Shown here: in pieces, positions 48,301-60,000 of the stretch
Numbering within the stretch: position 1 is the stretch's first letter
Layout: each line of letters opens with the position of its first letter
Assembly (NCBI GenBank): GCA_002633005.1
Contig: NMRA01000038.1
Location: forward strand, 307,745-371,744
DNA from: Phoronis australis
Lineage: Eukaryota; Phoronida; Phoronidae
Length of the DNA: 64,000 nucleotides
Direction of reading: 5' to 3'
Notes under the pieces: generated by a model
The model's database searches: none
Told to the model about the DNA's origin: nothing
The model's input: the letters and a program-made list of their open reading frames with translations, nothing else
Position numbers and translations under genes: made by a program

Positions 48301-48682
48301 CACTCTTGATTGCACGTGATTCCCAAGACAACAGGTTTTTATTTTTTGTCTTACCGTCCTTTGAATCACCAGGATTTATGTTGCCTGTACTTTTTGCTTT
48401 AACCTGTCGATCCAACTGTTTTAAGTCTCCCGTTGACTGCTTTATGGAGTCGAGGCTTCTTTTAAGATGATAAGCGTCTTCAAAGTATTTCTTGATTGAT
48501 ACACTCCTCTCCCGGTCGAGTTTGTGAGTAATTTCGTCGTGACTTTTCGCTAATCTCCTTTTCCCAGCGTTTGCAATGTGGAATGCGTCGCGATCCAATA
48601 TCTTGCCAGTCACATCCAAGCTTGTTGAACGAATCAACGTCGTCTCAGCTAAATTGTTTTGATCGCTGAATACCGCTGACAT
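45303..48682 (-). CDS. ~945-residue basic, Ser/Arg-rich protein, unrecognised
   Basis: The ATG at 48682 opens a frame that is interrupted only by the duplicated block and the N at 47965. Skipping one block copy (542 bases including the N) joins 60 N-terminal codons to the 885-codon frame that stops at 45303, giving about 945 residues with no visible intron. An N-terminal Cys cluster (about residues 132-173: CDC...CRNC...DSC) could bind metal. Five spaced copies of an RxR[AS]xT-like motif follow, at about 248, 372, 470, 552 and 647 (RRRAQTYD, RPRAHTHD, RARANTLD, RRRSRTFE, RRRSTIET). These fit the basophilic (Akt/SGK-type) kinase and 14-3-3 consensus. The rest looks disordered. The family is not recognised. 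A CCAAT-type string lies about 250 bases upstream. Confidence 0.8.
47424..48506. repeat. 541-bp block present twice, joined by one N
   Basis: 47424-47964 and 47966-48506 are the same coding segment with about six substitutions (for example CTGCGGTT/CTGCTGTT and AAATTGGGG/AAATTGAGG). The second copy starts immediately after the N at 47965. Tandem duplication would place a frame-breaking junction in a conserved coding frame, so an assembly join of two alleles is the simpler reading. Confidence 0.92.
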
Positions 48683-50202
48683 GGCTTATGTACATGTAGT
48701 CGATAACTCAACAATACCCTGTATTATCATACACAGTCCAATAGCAAGGTCAGTAGGCCTACATTCATAAAGTACAATATCTAAAACTGCTCCACAATCT
48801 CTTGTTGTTTTTCGTGAGCCAACAATAAGCAGGCAGCTTTCAATGTGCTTAAGTTAAAAATATAAATCACGCCCTAACCTATATATGTATATACTCACGC
48901 TTCTTATATACAAAAACTTGAAGACTTTCGAAACGCTTTTCTATTGGTCACGCGTGCACTGTGCCCGTAGCACCGACACTCACGGAATTTCGTCATTGTA
49001 AATAACACCTGGGGTCTCGGATATTCAAACAGATCGATTTGTTGACATCATTGCCACTTTCTTGTTGAAAAGACTACAAAGGCAATTAACCTTCGACGTT
49101 TCGACGACTACGTTTGCTTAACTACAGTTCTGACGGCCATTATAGAAAATTGCTGTTTACAAAACAGATTTTTGAAGCTCCTTCGTTTTTGAAGGTCAGT
49201 TTTTTTTTATAGCGAGACACGTCAAAGACTCGTGTTTATACTTCCGTTTTACAAATATTACAACAGTGCCAAGCTTGGACGAATGTTTGAACAAGGACAC
49301 AAACTTGATCATATTACATTGTCCTGACTGAACTGAACATGTTCATCCTGAACTCAGCAATGTTTGTTTTATACTAGAAGCTATGACAAGCGTGTCACCC
49401 AACGATTATTTATTGAAAACTTTTAGTAGTTGGTCGAGCATTCACACCGCTGTTAAATTCTGAGAGTATGTTTGTTTGCATGTTTTCGCAAAGTTTACCC
49501 TTTCCTAGAATAAAGCCAAGACTACTTAGTAAAACTAGAGTGGTCTGAAAACTCTTACGACGTGTGTTGGTATTACTCATTAATAAAGTGAAGCTTAAAT
49601 GAATAAAACTGTTACGACTTTCAAAAATATTGCTTTATTTACTGTCGTGTCTTACAGTAGTTTGGTAACAGTCTCACCTCTACACAAAATAAGTTGAAAG
49701 CATACCGCTACAACTTTAAATACGCACTTGCTCTGATTTTCGCGTAATGGTCTGCGTTAAAATTGTAGACGGACAGCATTTTGAGACTGAAGAAACTGGA
49801 CAAACGGTTGCACTTATCAAACTGCGACAGTTGGTGTAAACCGTCCAAGCACGAACTGTCGTAATTTTTCTATGTGACAATTTGTAAGTATTGTGGGGAT
49901 AAGTAAACCTCACCCACCCCCGTTGAGTTCGTTTACATCTATTTTCAGTTGAAGCTGAAGCTTAGGTCTCCAAAATGTTCGTACTATTGCATTCTCAAAG
50001 GGACATTTCGCCGCTGTTTAACTGTCAATGTTGAATTCAGAACCGAAGCGCTCTGGGGTCTAAAAAAACATCACCACGTTCATTGTAACTTGAATTGTTG
50101 CCAAATGAGCCGGCAACTCGCATCACGAGAAATCGTGTGTGCGCCATTTTGAGCTTGCAATCGTAGTTGCCAACTCCAATGAATTCTCATGCGTATTCTG
50201 TA
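48683..50202. other. Upstream region of the 945-residue gene; otherwise empty
   Basis: AT-rich, with a TATATATGTATATA stretch at about 48881-48895 and ATTGGTC (CCAAT on the minus strand) near 48933. Frames at 49716-49913 minus and 49949-50152 plus are unsupported. Confidence 0.4.
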
Positions 50203-50346
50203 GTCGCAGGTGGTTTCGATGTTCTTGCTGCTAACCGGAATTGAATCAAATGATGGTAAAAAAATGAAACCGCATTTAATGGCGTAAAAAGCCTAATTCG
50301 ATTTTTGATTTTCAGCCATCAAAACAGGGCGAGATGCAGCCTAATA
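50203..50346 (+). repeat. Half copy of TTAA-ended MITE (family C)
   Basis: GGTGGTTTCGATGTTCTTGC through GATTTTCAGCCATCAAAA to GAGATGCAGCCTAA parallels the right half of 51119-51432, with moderate divergence. Confidence 0.5.
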
Positions 50347-50669
50347 TATACTCGAGTTTTCAGTGATGACAAACGAAAAAAATGTTGTGTAATGTATAAT
50401 CAACTGTATTTAGTCGCTTCGAACTTAATATGGCTGAGATGGCCCAGTTTAAAAAAATTCATACCAAAGCTATCGCACAATAACTTATTAATTATGTACA
50501 ATTGTCCGTTTTCTTTTTTTCGATATCCGTAAAGAGCGCTATCTGTTGATAAAAACGATTGCCACAACAGTACATCGAGGACTCCATTCAAATAATTCAT
50601 CCTAATCTTCATGAGTTGCATCTCGCCAGTGAGAGGGGATCATTGACAAAAGATTATACAGTATATTGG

Positions 50670-50720
50670 GTGTGTTTGTGTGTGTTTGTATGTGTGTGTG
50701 CGCGCGCGCGCTTGTGTATG
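50670..50720. repeat. TG/CG microsatellite
   Basis: A run of TGTGTTTGTGTGTG units passes into CGCGCGCGCGC and back to TGTGTATG. It is a simple alternating purine-pyrimidine tract. Confidence 0.95.
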
Positions 50721-50907
50721 TAAGCGGTGAATAAGATGCGTTGAAGACATTAGAAAAACAAACACCCGATTATGTAGGGACATGACAAGTACTTGGTATA
50801 ACATTCAAGTAACGATTTGATTGATTGGGCTGCAATGACGCGTTTACTCACCTGATGAAGCCTTTGTTTGCACAGGTGAAGACGACAAGTCGAAAACACT
50901 CATAGTT

Positions 50908-51027
50908 ATGGAGGACAACGACCCGCGCACCCGTGCGAGTGAAATGAGCACATTGTACTCGTGCACAAATAACCCCAGTGTATATATCCGGTCGCACGCG
51001 TTTCCTATGTATTACGTGGAAGAGAGA
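50908..51027 (+). CDS. Candidate 40-codon first exon, unrecognised
   Basis: The ATG at 50908 opens 40 codons (MEDNDPRTRASEMSTLYSCT ...) ending at a donor-like gtaagg in phase 0; otherwise the frame stops four codons later. No downstream exon was matched and there is no domain. It is listed only because a charged N-terminus and a donor coincide. Confidence 0.2.
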
Positions 51028-51118
51028 GTAAGGGGTGTTTAAACCAATATTTTCTTGAAAGATCGGCGCTACATTGTCAAAGGGTTGATATTATACCATT
51101 TCCAACACATTCTACCTG

Positions 51119-51432
51119 TTAAAGGCTGCATTTTGCCTTGTTTAGCTAGCTCAAAAACGAAAATCAGTTTAGACATTTTACTCTCTTAAACTTGATCTCG
51201 TATTATTCCTTGCTTTCATTTCCGCTATCAACTAAAGCCACAGGCTATGCTATTTCAGGGATGGTCAACTCCGAAGTGCTTTCTTGAGTTGCTTGTGGTT
51301 TCTATTTTCTTGTCGGTATTGGAAATAAAATCCTAGCACGTTAAACAATATCATAAGACCAACTTTATGAGACTAAAAGATTTAATTCAGTTTTTGTTTT
51401 CAGTCAGCTTCACACGTTGAAATGCAGCTTAA
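51119..51432. mobile_element. 314-bp palindromic MITE with TTAA ends (family C)
   Basis: The left end TTAAAGGCTGCATTTTGCCT mirrors the right end AAATGCAGCTTAA. Inside, the left half TTTCATTTCCGC ... AAAGCCACAGGC mirrors GCTTGTGGTTTC ... GGAAATAAAA. TTAA lies at both borders. Partial copies occur at 29.3 and 50.2 kb and similar ends at about 59.8 kb. Confidence 0.7.
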
Positions 51433-51689
51433 ATGTAATTTCCTTCAAGTCCCGTCCAAAGTATACCGCTGCACATGGCAATGCGTTGCTACTAAAAACT
51501 AAAAGTTTCTGGGAAAATATAATTTATCTGTTCATCCTTTTTGAATGCTTGAATGATAATTCACCAGCTCTTCTAGTTGCACCCTATCCGCTCCTCTGGT
51601 CTGAAATTTCTTTTTTTCATACTTTTATTTTGCTCTAGCATGATAATTACATGTCACATGAAACAATACAGTATACATCGTTTACAAAG

Positions 51690-52138
51690 AATAACATTTA
51701 AACATTAGTCAACAAGTACCGTATTTCCTTCAGGATGTAATTTGATAAAGTTAATGAACAATTGGAAATTAAGATTTTTTAACAAACTTTTGGCTCAATA
51801 TGTAATTTTTGTTAGCATGATCAACAGATTAATGTTACAATTTTCCGACTGAATTTTTCCCCAAAAAACAAAAAACACTGGTATCTTGTCCACATGAAAA
51901 TTTACATGAAATGTTTGTTTTAACCACTCAGCAAGCAGGAGCCAGAAACCGAAGACAAGACCACATTCCCAAAAGAGATGGAGAAAAGTTTCACTGTGTT
52001 CACCACCTGTATAATTATGCTCTTTCTGTAGTGAACACATGCTAACTCTTGGTCGAAAGTTTTACAACGCCATTTCCTTTGTTTTGAAAGGGTTCCGGCA
52101 CACTGAGCGCAAATGTTTTCACTCATGCTACGGAACAT
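51690..52138 (-). pseudogene. L1/Tx1-type LINE ORF2 C-terminal fragment
   Basis: The minus-strand frame gives MCSLQKEHN, then HSETFLHLFWECGLVFGFWL and LAEWLKQTFHVNFHVDKI, ending NLLIMLTKI. CxxC-like...ETxxHLFWxCxxVxxFWxxxxxWL followed by NxLIxLxK is the typical zinc-knuckle tail of L1-clade ORF2 proteins. A one-base shift near 52020 separates the two open pieces, and a stop follows MLTKITY, so it is dead. Confidence 0.65.
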
Positions 52139-54151
52139 TCACGTAATAAATTAGTTAAAAATAACCACAACATTCAAATACGGTAATTCGCCACTCATTT
52201 CGCACAACAATAATTGCAGCCGAAATTGTCATTTTACCTTTTTCAAAGGCTGATTTCATTACTGAAAATAATGGAACTTAGACTTGTTTTATGACATTCA
52301 CTATGCTAGTGATGGACTTTTAAGTTTGTAGAATTTTTTTATTAAAAGAATTTCACTTGTCGGCATTATTGTGTGGTAATTAAATGAAGAGTTACCGTAA
52401 CTACTGATGCTGTATGGACAGATATTGATCACGTCATCTGAAATTGTGTCTGAGAGAATTTAGTGCGATTATTAGTCATAGCCCGCATTTGGTCTGCATA
52501 AACTTACAGCTGCTTGCGGGCATAAAGTATCCATCAGTGATCGTTAAATAGTCCGTGAAAAGCATGTGCAAGGATACATAGACCAAACGGGTGTGGTGGA
52601 AAGGGCCGCGTGGTTGGTTTAGGTATAACTGGACAAAATAGGTTTTATGGCCGAAAAACGTATTTTAAGGGTTGTGTAGGATTGAATTGTCGAAATAATC
52701 AGCTTCGACAAGAGCGTGGTGTTTTTGTGATTATATTACAACTACTTGATTCCTAACACACTTTCAGTTAAGGATAACGTAAATTGAGGGCGGCAACCAC
52801 ACCTGCCCACCTGCTTCGTTGCTAGGTTATATAAAAATGGCCAAAGTGGGTTGTATACAGTGCTGGTCAAAATCGGCGTGAAAAAACGAGGGCTAATCGG
52901 CAATGAGTCTATCTTAGAAAATGAGGCGAAGAGCCGAGTACTACCCCTCTAGAATAAGCAATCGAGTGCAGTGTATACATTACTCTCCCTTTTCCAGAAA
53001 TAGTTTGACACTCATGTCATTAGTGTTGTTTAATATCATCAATGAAATTGTGTTTGATAAGTTTATAACGCTTCCAGTCATTGACTAACTAAGCGATTGA
53101 ATCCCCTTGAATCTCAAAAATGTTCAAAGAATCTTTCAGAAAATAAGCATAATTATACAAAATTCGCTTTCCTACGTAGACACGTCTGTTTTGAAGATCT
53201 GATATCTGTGCTGTGTTTTGGGGGATAGTTTTGTGTTAGACGTCGTGTATGAAGAGTGAACTTGCATGTTGGACAACGGTTAGCTTGCGAGTGGTTCAAC
53301 AACCGGGGAAGTCTAGGTCGCTGCACTCGCAGAAAATAAAACCAAAACGGAAAACATTCACCAGAGTTTTTATGAAAACGCTCCGAACAACTGTTTGAGG
53401 ATTATCTGTGATAAATTTGTGCAATTGTAATCAAATTGCGCATTTGATTCATTCTCCATTGTCGACGATTACGTCAGTTTACAGCTGCTATAAACCGTGT
53501 TCTGGTTTTAAAAACATCAACTTTCTTTAATGGCGTATTTTCCCAAACGTTTGAGTACGGTTGATTTTTCCAATTTTTGTGGTCAGAGTTCAATTTTACC
53601 TTTATCACAAGCCTACCTTGTTATGCTTTATAACTAAAATTGGACATTTTTTCCTGTTCAGTTGATGTCTGCCCCCTCGTTTTATTTGAAGGTCACGTGT
53701 TTTAAAATTCTGCAGAATCCTTGAAGGCACGATTTTCCCAATCTGATTTGCGTGGGTTTTGAGTAGATCTAAGCATGTAGGTTGTCGCGTAGAAGCTTTA
53801 AATCACGCACGCAACGTACACATGTTGTCAGTCCGGAAAATACAGCTTGTTCTTACTTACAGTGAAATTGTATAGCATGATCGGAAGTATAGTCAGTTCG
53901 TTAGCCAAACAGTCACCCAAATAGACTAGACATGCTCACAAAATAAAACCCTTTCCTTGCTATCATAAATTTGTAAACTAACAAACTATTGTATAACGTG
54001 AACTTCACGTCAACAGCAGCAGAGTATAGATGAATAACAAATGGGCAAAGCTGGCGATTTCCGCGCCCCGAGCGATTCATACACGCGTAAGCATAAAAGA
54101 AGGCGGACTTCCGTAGGTTCCCATGGTTACAGCGACAATCCTTGAATCTGG
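52139..54151. other. Intergenic, no gene recognised
   Basis: No exon-like frame was seen. TTTATT near 53681 is a minus-strand AATAAA about 470 bases past the stop of the PLAC8-family gene that ends at 54152. Confidence 0.4.
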
Positions 54152-57042
54152 TCACAGTCCAACATGCGTTAGTTCCCTGTCCATCTGACACACAGACAGT
54201 GGCGCGCAACACCACGTGGTTAGACAGTCTCCACATACAGAACCCTAGAAAGGTAGAAACGTCAGCAAAATCTGTTATTTCATTCTCTGCAAAAGTACTG
54301 GGGCTCATTTCAAGAAAACTGACTTAGCTACTACAATTTTAAGATGACACTTAATTTTTTCTCAAGACCTTTTCATGAAAGAGACTTAAGTTTTTTACTA
54401 AAGCTTTGACTTCATTTTGACTATCTTACCGGATGTGGAAGTTTCAAAGTTTGAAAGTTGAGACAAATCTCAGACTTAAGTAAAAAATGAACTTATGTCA
54501 CACGCGTTCTTGGAATTCTGGTATTTCTTTTTCCTGTTGAATATAACCGTACAAAACTAAAAAAACATACTAGTCTATCGTTGCTTTAGCCTGTTTCACC
54601 GAAATCAGAGCGGCGTTCTGTAGCAAGAAAAGCGAGATCACACAAGTCTCCGTGAGCTTTCGCTACGACCGAAGCACATAATTACACCAACTCGCGAGTG
54701 TCTTGCGTCTACGGCACGCGCTCAAAGTCTTCAGTAAACTAGCAACTTTGTTCAGTATTTGAAGTCAGAAGCCAAATCAGTGGCGGATTTAGGGGGGCAA
54801 GGGGGCCATGCCCCCCCCTAAAATTCTCCCAGATTTCATTTGGCAATACGGGGGTTCGAATGTCTGTCGGGCAAAATCCTGGCTAATACTCTGCCATGCC
54901 CCCCCCCCTAACTCAAAATCCTGGATCCGCCCCTGCAAATTTCGGTGGTGCAAAAACAGATAACTAAACTTTAAATTATATTAGCTACATTTCTTCTTGA
55001 GTAGTAATTCCACAATGCTCTGGAATATTATAGGCTAAGAGTTGGTAGGATTCGCCATCAACACTTTCTATAAATAGACAACCTGTTGGTAGATTCGTGC
55101 ACTGCGACGTCATGAGCGGAAATGTTCGATCAGGCGATGTGAGACTCCTGTTTATGATCACAGTGGTTATTAAATGTTTGTAGCGGCTGCGGCAGCAGTC
55201 GCCACAATCCGGCTAAATCTCTTTTTGAGTTACCAAAAGACCCTGCGTTGGGCAAAGATTAGTTCTCATTTAGTCAAGTTGTTGAGATGCGGTTTCGACG
55301 CCATTGCAAGTTTTATGAACTTGTTCCATATTTATGAAACACGGAAAATAAAGTCCGGTTCAATGCCTTTAAAGCCTTTTTGCATCATTTGTTGTTTTTT
55401 GTCATTCTTGGTGTTTTTGTTTATTCTGAAGATCCTAGCAACGATTAAACGTCTCCAGAAAACTCGATTTAATCATTCTGTCACGCAAGTGACACCTGGG
55501 CCCGGTCTCTAATCTTTGTACTCGAAACGAACTCGAAACTAATTTTGGCAATTTCTCTGCTCCTTTTGTGCGAACTTAAGATAATTGGTTATCAGACTGT
55601 GCTCGAATACATTATAGTTTATGCATAGGAGTTTCTAGTTCAAGTTTGCCCTTGAAGACCTTTATATTTGTGCTACAAACTTGAGTAAAATCTCGAAATT
55701 TCGAGTTCAAACTCGAACTTATTGCTTTAATATTGGGTTTACAAACTGTGAACTAAGGGCAATAAATTATCTACGTAAGTTATTGTGTACTCGAGCATAG
55801 AATAATAGACACATATCTTGAGTTCGCCCAAAAGTAGAGTAGAAAATGCCAAACCTAATTTCGAGTTCCATTTCGAGTAAAAAGATTGGAGACCGGGCCC
55901 TGAACTTCACTTTTCGCGCCATCTTTCGCAAGAGCACGGAGCAAACTGTTGCAATGCGCGATAGTTGTGACACTGAAGACGACAACTTGACATGTTTGCC
56001 TAATCTCTAAAACATGGAGATTCTGCCTGAAGCAGTGCCGATGGCGACTACATGAGGGAACACTGTAATACTCGTATGTTTACAATTGAGCTGCTTTGTT
56101 ACAGGTCGATCATTGCGGTAGATCCGATAAATGAGAAAAAACAATCACGATATACACACTGAAATATGCGACTTACTGTATCTGCTATGCTTTGAAAGTG
56201 GGTCAGTGAAACTAAACCAATCATTTCACTGACCAATTCATGGCAATTTGCATGTCTTGCGTTTCAATGTAAGTAGGACATTAACATTTAGCCTGTTTGA
56301 ACGAGTTAACGTTTCTTTACGTTCACCATGAGCCAGACGCAGTTCACTGATTACATCTACGACCAAAATCACCCCATTATTGTTCAAAGTTGATCTTATG
56401 TCTTGAGCTAGTTATCGTTTTATGAAGCTTTGTCTTGATAAAGTGACACATCACTAATAATATTGTGCTGAACCAAAAATGTCCGCAGGATTGTTTATTT
56501 TTTACTTCTACTTGTTTAGAAAGCTGCACAAAGGCACATAAGAAAGGGTAACCAATGTTTGATTTTCCAAGCGATGAGCAAAACAACATAAATCCCGCAT
56601 CATTTTGCTCACCTCAATTGCATATTCCGTTTGGAAAGCAGTAGGCCTAAGCAGAAAAGATTAGAACCAGCTTTGTTTTGGCCTTATGTTGCTCTTGGCC
56701 TTATATTGCTCTACACTGTTAGAGGGACATTGTTGGTATTAATGCCAAAAACACATTTTCGGATTATCGTCTGATGGAATAAACTTCAAGTTAATACTCA
56801 CTAAATGTGATTGAAAACAGCGGACTAGAAAATCTTTAGAGCTCCTTCACAAAACTGTCACGCAAAGTCAGGACATAATGTCATTCTATCGATTTACTTT
56901 CTTACCTGAATTCCGTACAGTATTCTGAGCTTTGTCCGCAAAGCAACTAGGCCCCCTGGTGAGAAAGCAGTGCAACAATTTTCTCCCATGCGAGTGCCCA
57001 ACGAACACAGGGCACACGGCATGCACAATACCGCACACAAAC
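54152..57042 (-). CDS. Second PLAC8-family gene, last two exons (5' part not found)
   Basis: Minus-strand exons 57042-56906 and 54244-54152 join in phase 0. The first, entered in phase 1 after a cagGT acceptor, encodes LCAVLCMPCALCSLGTRMGE, NCC and then SPGGLVALRTKLRILYGIQ. The second encodes GSVCGDCLTTWCCAPLSVCQ MDRELTHVGL and a stop. The CxxPCxxC, PGGxxALRTKxR and GSVCxDC...CxxCQMxRE motifs mark the PLAC8 domain. The intron positions match those of the 28-35-kb gene, so the two are paralogues in convergent orientation. The exon holding the first Cys cluster and the start must lie above 57043 and was not recognised. The 2.66-kb intron holds two MITEs. Confidence 0.87.
54778..54935 (+). mobile_element. 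CAG...CTG MITE with 5-bp TSD, copy 3 (158 bp)
   Basis: It begins CAGTGGCGGATTTAGGGGGG and ends AATCCTGGATCCGCCCCTG, flanked by CAAAT on both sides. G- and C-runs inside form a hairpin. It is the most complete short copy and shows what the N in the 13.1-kb copy replaces. Confidence 0.85.
55174..55512 (+). CDS. Unsupported 112-codon frame with a hydrophobic run
   Basis: It starts MFVAAAAAVATIRLNLFLSY and contains a strong hydrophobic run, FCIICCFLSFLVFLFILKIL, at about residues 69-88. It ends inside the MITE at 55498. It lies antisense within the intron of the second PLAC8 gene and has no recognised family; I consider it probably fortuitous. Confidence 0.15.
   Translation: MFVAAAAAVATIRLNLFLSYQKTLRWAKISSHLVKLLRCGFDAIASFMNLFHIYETRKIKSGSMPLKPFCIICCFLSFLVFLFILKILATIKRLQKTRFNHSVTQVTPGPGL
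55498..55900. mobile_element. 403-bp element with ~85-bp terminal inverted repeats
   Basis: GGGCCCGGTCTCTAATCTTT at the left mirrors AAAGATTGGAGACCGGGCCC at the right. The inversion continues through CTCGAAACGAACTCGAAACT/AATTTCGAGTTCCATTTCGAG, TTTTGGCA/TGCCAAA and GCGAACTTAAGAT/ATCTTGAGTTCGC. No open frame spans it. It lies in the intron of the second PLAC8 gene. Confidence 0.85.
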
Positions 57043-60000
57043 CTGCATTAAAGAAAATATTTTTTTACTTATTTAATACATGTCCCTGTATACTAACCGT
57101 TATTCGTTTTTCTTACTAATATAACATGAGAACAAGGTAAAAGAACCCATGCGCGCACTCAGGGGGGGGCTCGGGGGGGCTCGAACGAGCCCTCCTCCCG
57201 CCATTTGGCGAAGTGGGCAAAAAGATCCGCCCCCGAGACACAAAATGTCCGAGGAAATGGGACAAATGTCCAGTAAATAAGCGCAAACGCGCAATTCACG
57301 GTGGTGCTCCCGTTTTTNTCTCTCAACTGGCTGACCTGGCGAAGTCCATTAAATGCAGCCAATATGTCGATTCTCTTGAATTTTGTAATTAGTGTGACCA
57401 GTAAGGGGCTGTCGACGAGACTTTAATGACATACGGCGTGATACGGCGTGACTTCATAGCTTAGGGGCCTAGGAAACCGATCCGACAATGCACTGGCTTG
57501 TGGTGTGCCTACAAAATGGATTCGATTTTTGTGACAGATGCCTGGGACCAGGAGAAACTCCAGACATAATTGAAAATAGTACTTTTTCATTCTTAGGCTG
57601 TTTTTCATTGTTTGTACGAGACAACGTAAGCCTGAAACTTGATAAACATTCCTCTTTATCATTTTGAACAATTAAACGTTTTCCATTAACCTTTAAGTCG
57701 CTGTTTATTTTGACCTATTTTCATCATGTGTCAGTTATACCAAAGAATGCAATTCAGGTTTATGGCATAATATGTATAGTTAGGAATAAACAATGCATGC
57801 GAGTCATAATACCACCTTCAGAAACTGTCCGTCATAAATTCTGATATTAGACAATGTACATCTACTTTTGGTTTTTGTCATTTTAAATTTAATCGTAGGT
57901 TTCAAGAATTTCTTCAAGTAACGTGCATTTTTGCAAAGTGTCAAGTTCTCTTCGTGATTGTAACAATGCTCAGCCTTTCACGCAGAAATAGACTTCCGTC
58001 AAACCTCCACAAGGACAAATTTACTTAAAGAGACGTCGGCGAGAAAGGCGATTTTCTGAAAACTACGCTGTTGCATTTTAATCAAAGCGGTTTTTGTTTT
58101 GATTACAATACAACACTGTACGTACAATTTAAAAAAATGTACGAAATTACAAATACATACGTGTATGAAACATTAACATGTTCGGATTTTATGTTTATGC
58201 GGACTAAAATGTTTAGTAATACGGTGAAAACTGGCGAGTCACTGGCTGTTTACTACACTGCAAGGATAACACCCTGAAGTAATTGCATGACTGCAGTCGA
58301 TCAGACGCCAGTTAACTTTACTTGAACAACGGCATATAGTTACGTTGATATAGTTCTCTTACAAAGACTGCGGTGAATTTGTTATATTTTGACTTGCCAA
58401 AACACTGATTCAGGAGGACAGAAATCATACACTTAAGTTTTTCTTCTCGCATATAAAATGTTAGGCTACCCCTTGGCATCTTGGAAAGTGGCTGAGTACT
58501 GAATAGCCATCCTATAACACAGGTGTCCGAGTCAGTGATATTTAAATATTCCATGCATTCCACTAAGACCATACTTCATTTCGTGCAAACTGGAAAATAC
58601 TGATCCTCCTCTTAGCAAAGCTTTATTTTGAAGTTACACTAAAGGAAAATTTAGCTACGACTGTACACACGACCGGTCATCTTTCGATGGATGACCTAGG
58701 TCAAGAAACTGGTTGAAGCTATACAAGTGAGCTTTACATACGTGTGATGTGGTGGGTTTGTGATTGTATGTTTACTCTAACCATCTCCGCCGGAGTACAT
58801 ACATATGTCATTCGAATCCCTGGGATAATCAAGCCCCATTCGAATCCCTGGGATAATCAAGCCCCATGAAGGGAAGCCAAACAATACGTCAAATCGGCGA
58901 CATTTCGTTAGAATGCCTACGTAAACAGACTGGCCTGCTAGATCTAATATTGGTTCAAGCAAGTTGTCTAGGGTAAAATTTCTACCTGTCGAGCACAGAG
59001 TTGAACTCTTGCTCAGGTGACGGGAGGTTTGTACACGGTGATCAAAAAATATCCGCCCAAATCTGGTCGACATGAGCTAGTCTCCTTTGAACAACACCTT
59101 CTCCATCAACAATCCTTTCCTAGTGATAATCGTGAAAAAATGTATTATTCGAATTCTTTGGAAAAACATCAGTATTTCATAGCTATAAAACCATCAAGAA
59201 TATTGTACTTGTGTACAACTGGTGGTCTTTAAGTTCTTTAAACTTTCATCATTTCTACTGCAATCAATGCTATTTTTATGTTCTGTATGTTTCGGCTAAT
59301 TTGAAGTTTTATCTTCTTTGACTTCCTTCGGTAGCGCCGTCTTTATAGGGGCAAGGGCAAGAGACAATTATCCTGGGCCACCCCTCCAAGACCGAACCCA
59401 TCTGAAAGTCTTTATCACTAAAAAAAACATGGATAAGAGTGTCACTTAATTCCATCATCGGTTCACCTACCAAGCGGTGACCTTCCTTAATATAAAAGAT
59501 TGTATACAATCAGAAGAGAGGCAAAAGAAATAGAGCTTTCTCCGTGAGCGTTCCTAACATTACTATGAAAATTAGATGTAGAATTTCAAAAACAAGAAAT
59601 GAGGAGCAATTGATGTCATCTGGCCACGGCCCCTACATGTCAGGTTTCCAATTTAGATCAAGTAGTATACAATTACAAAAACAAATGGAAGAAAGAGAGA
59701 GCGGCAGATAACTCCGTTGTTGTGCCTGCCCCCGCTGCCCGCTTCCTGTGGCCCTGATGGAATGCTATGAGATTGATTTCATGTGAGTGGAAGATATAAT
59801 TCGCTATTGTTTTTTTAGCCAACTAAACAAGGCAAAATGTAGCTTTAAAAACTTCAACAAGAGTGAGCAATAATAATTATTTTAACTAACCTCTAGCCAT
59901 CATGATTCGTCAAGCAATTTGATGAATAGGGAGGCGGGCGATGAAGAACAGACGCAAAATAATACAAAGGCTACTAGAGGGCGCAGCTTACGTAAAATCC

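Noticed and set aside
47900-48682. 260-codon frame as a separate gene
   Set aside because: It is the N-terminus of the 945-residue protein truncated by the N at 47965, not an independent protein.
53913-54308. 131-codon minus-strand frame overlapping the PLAC8 last exon
   Set aside because: It is in a different phase from the PLAC8 reading of 54152-54244, which has the family motifs and matching splice phase.
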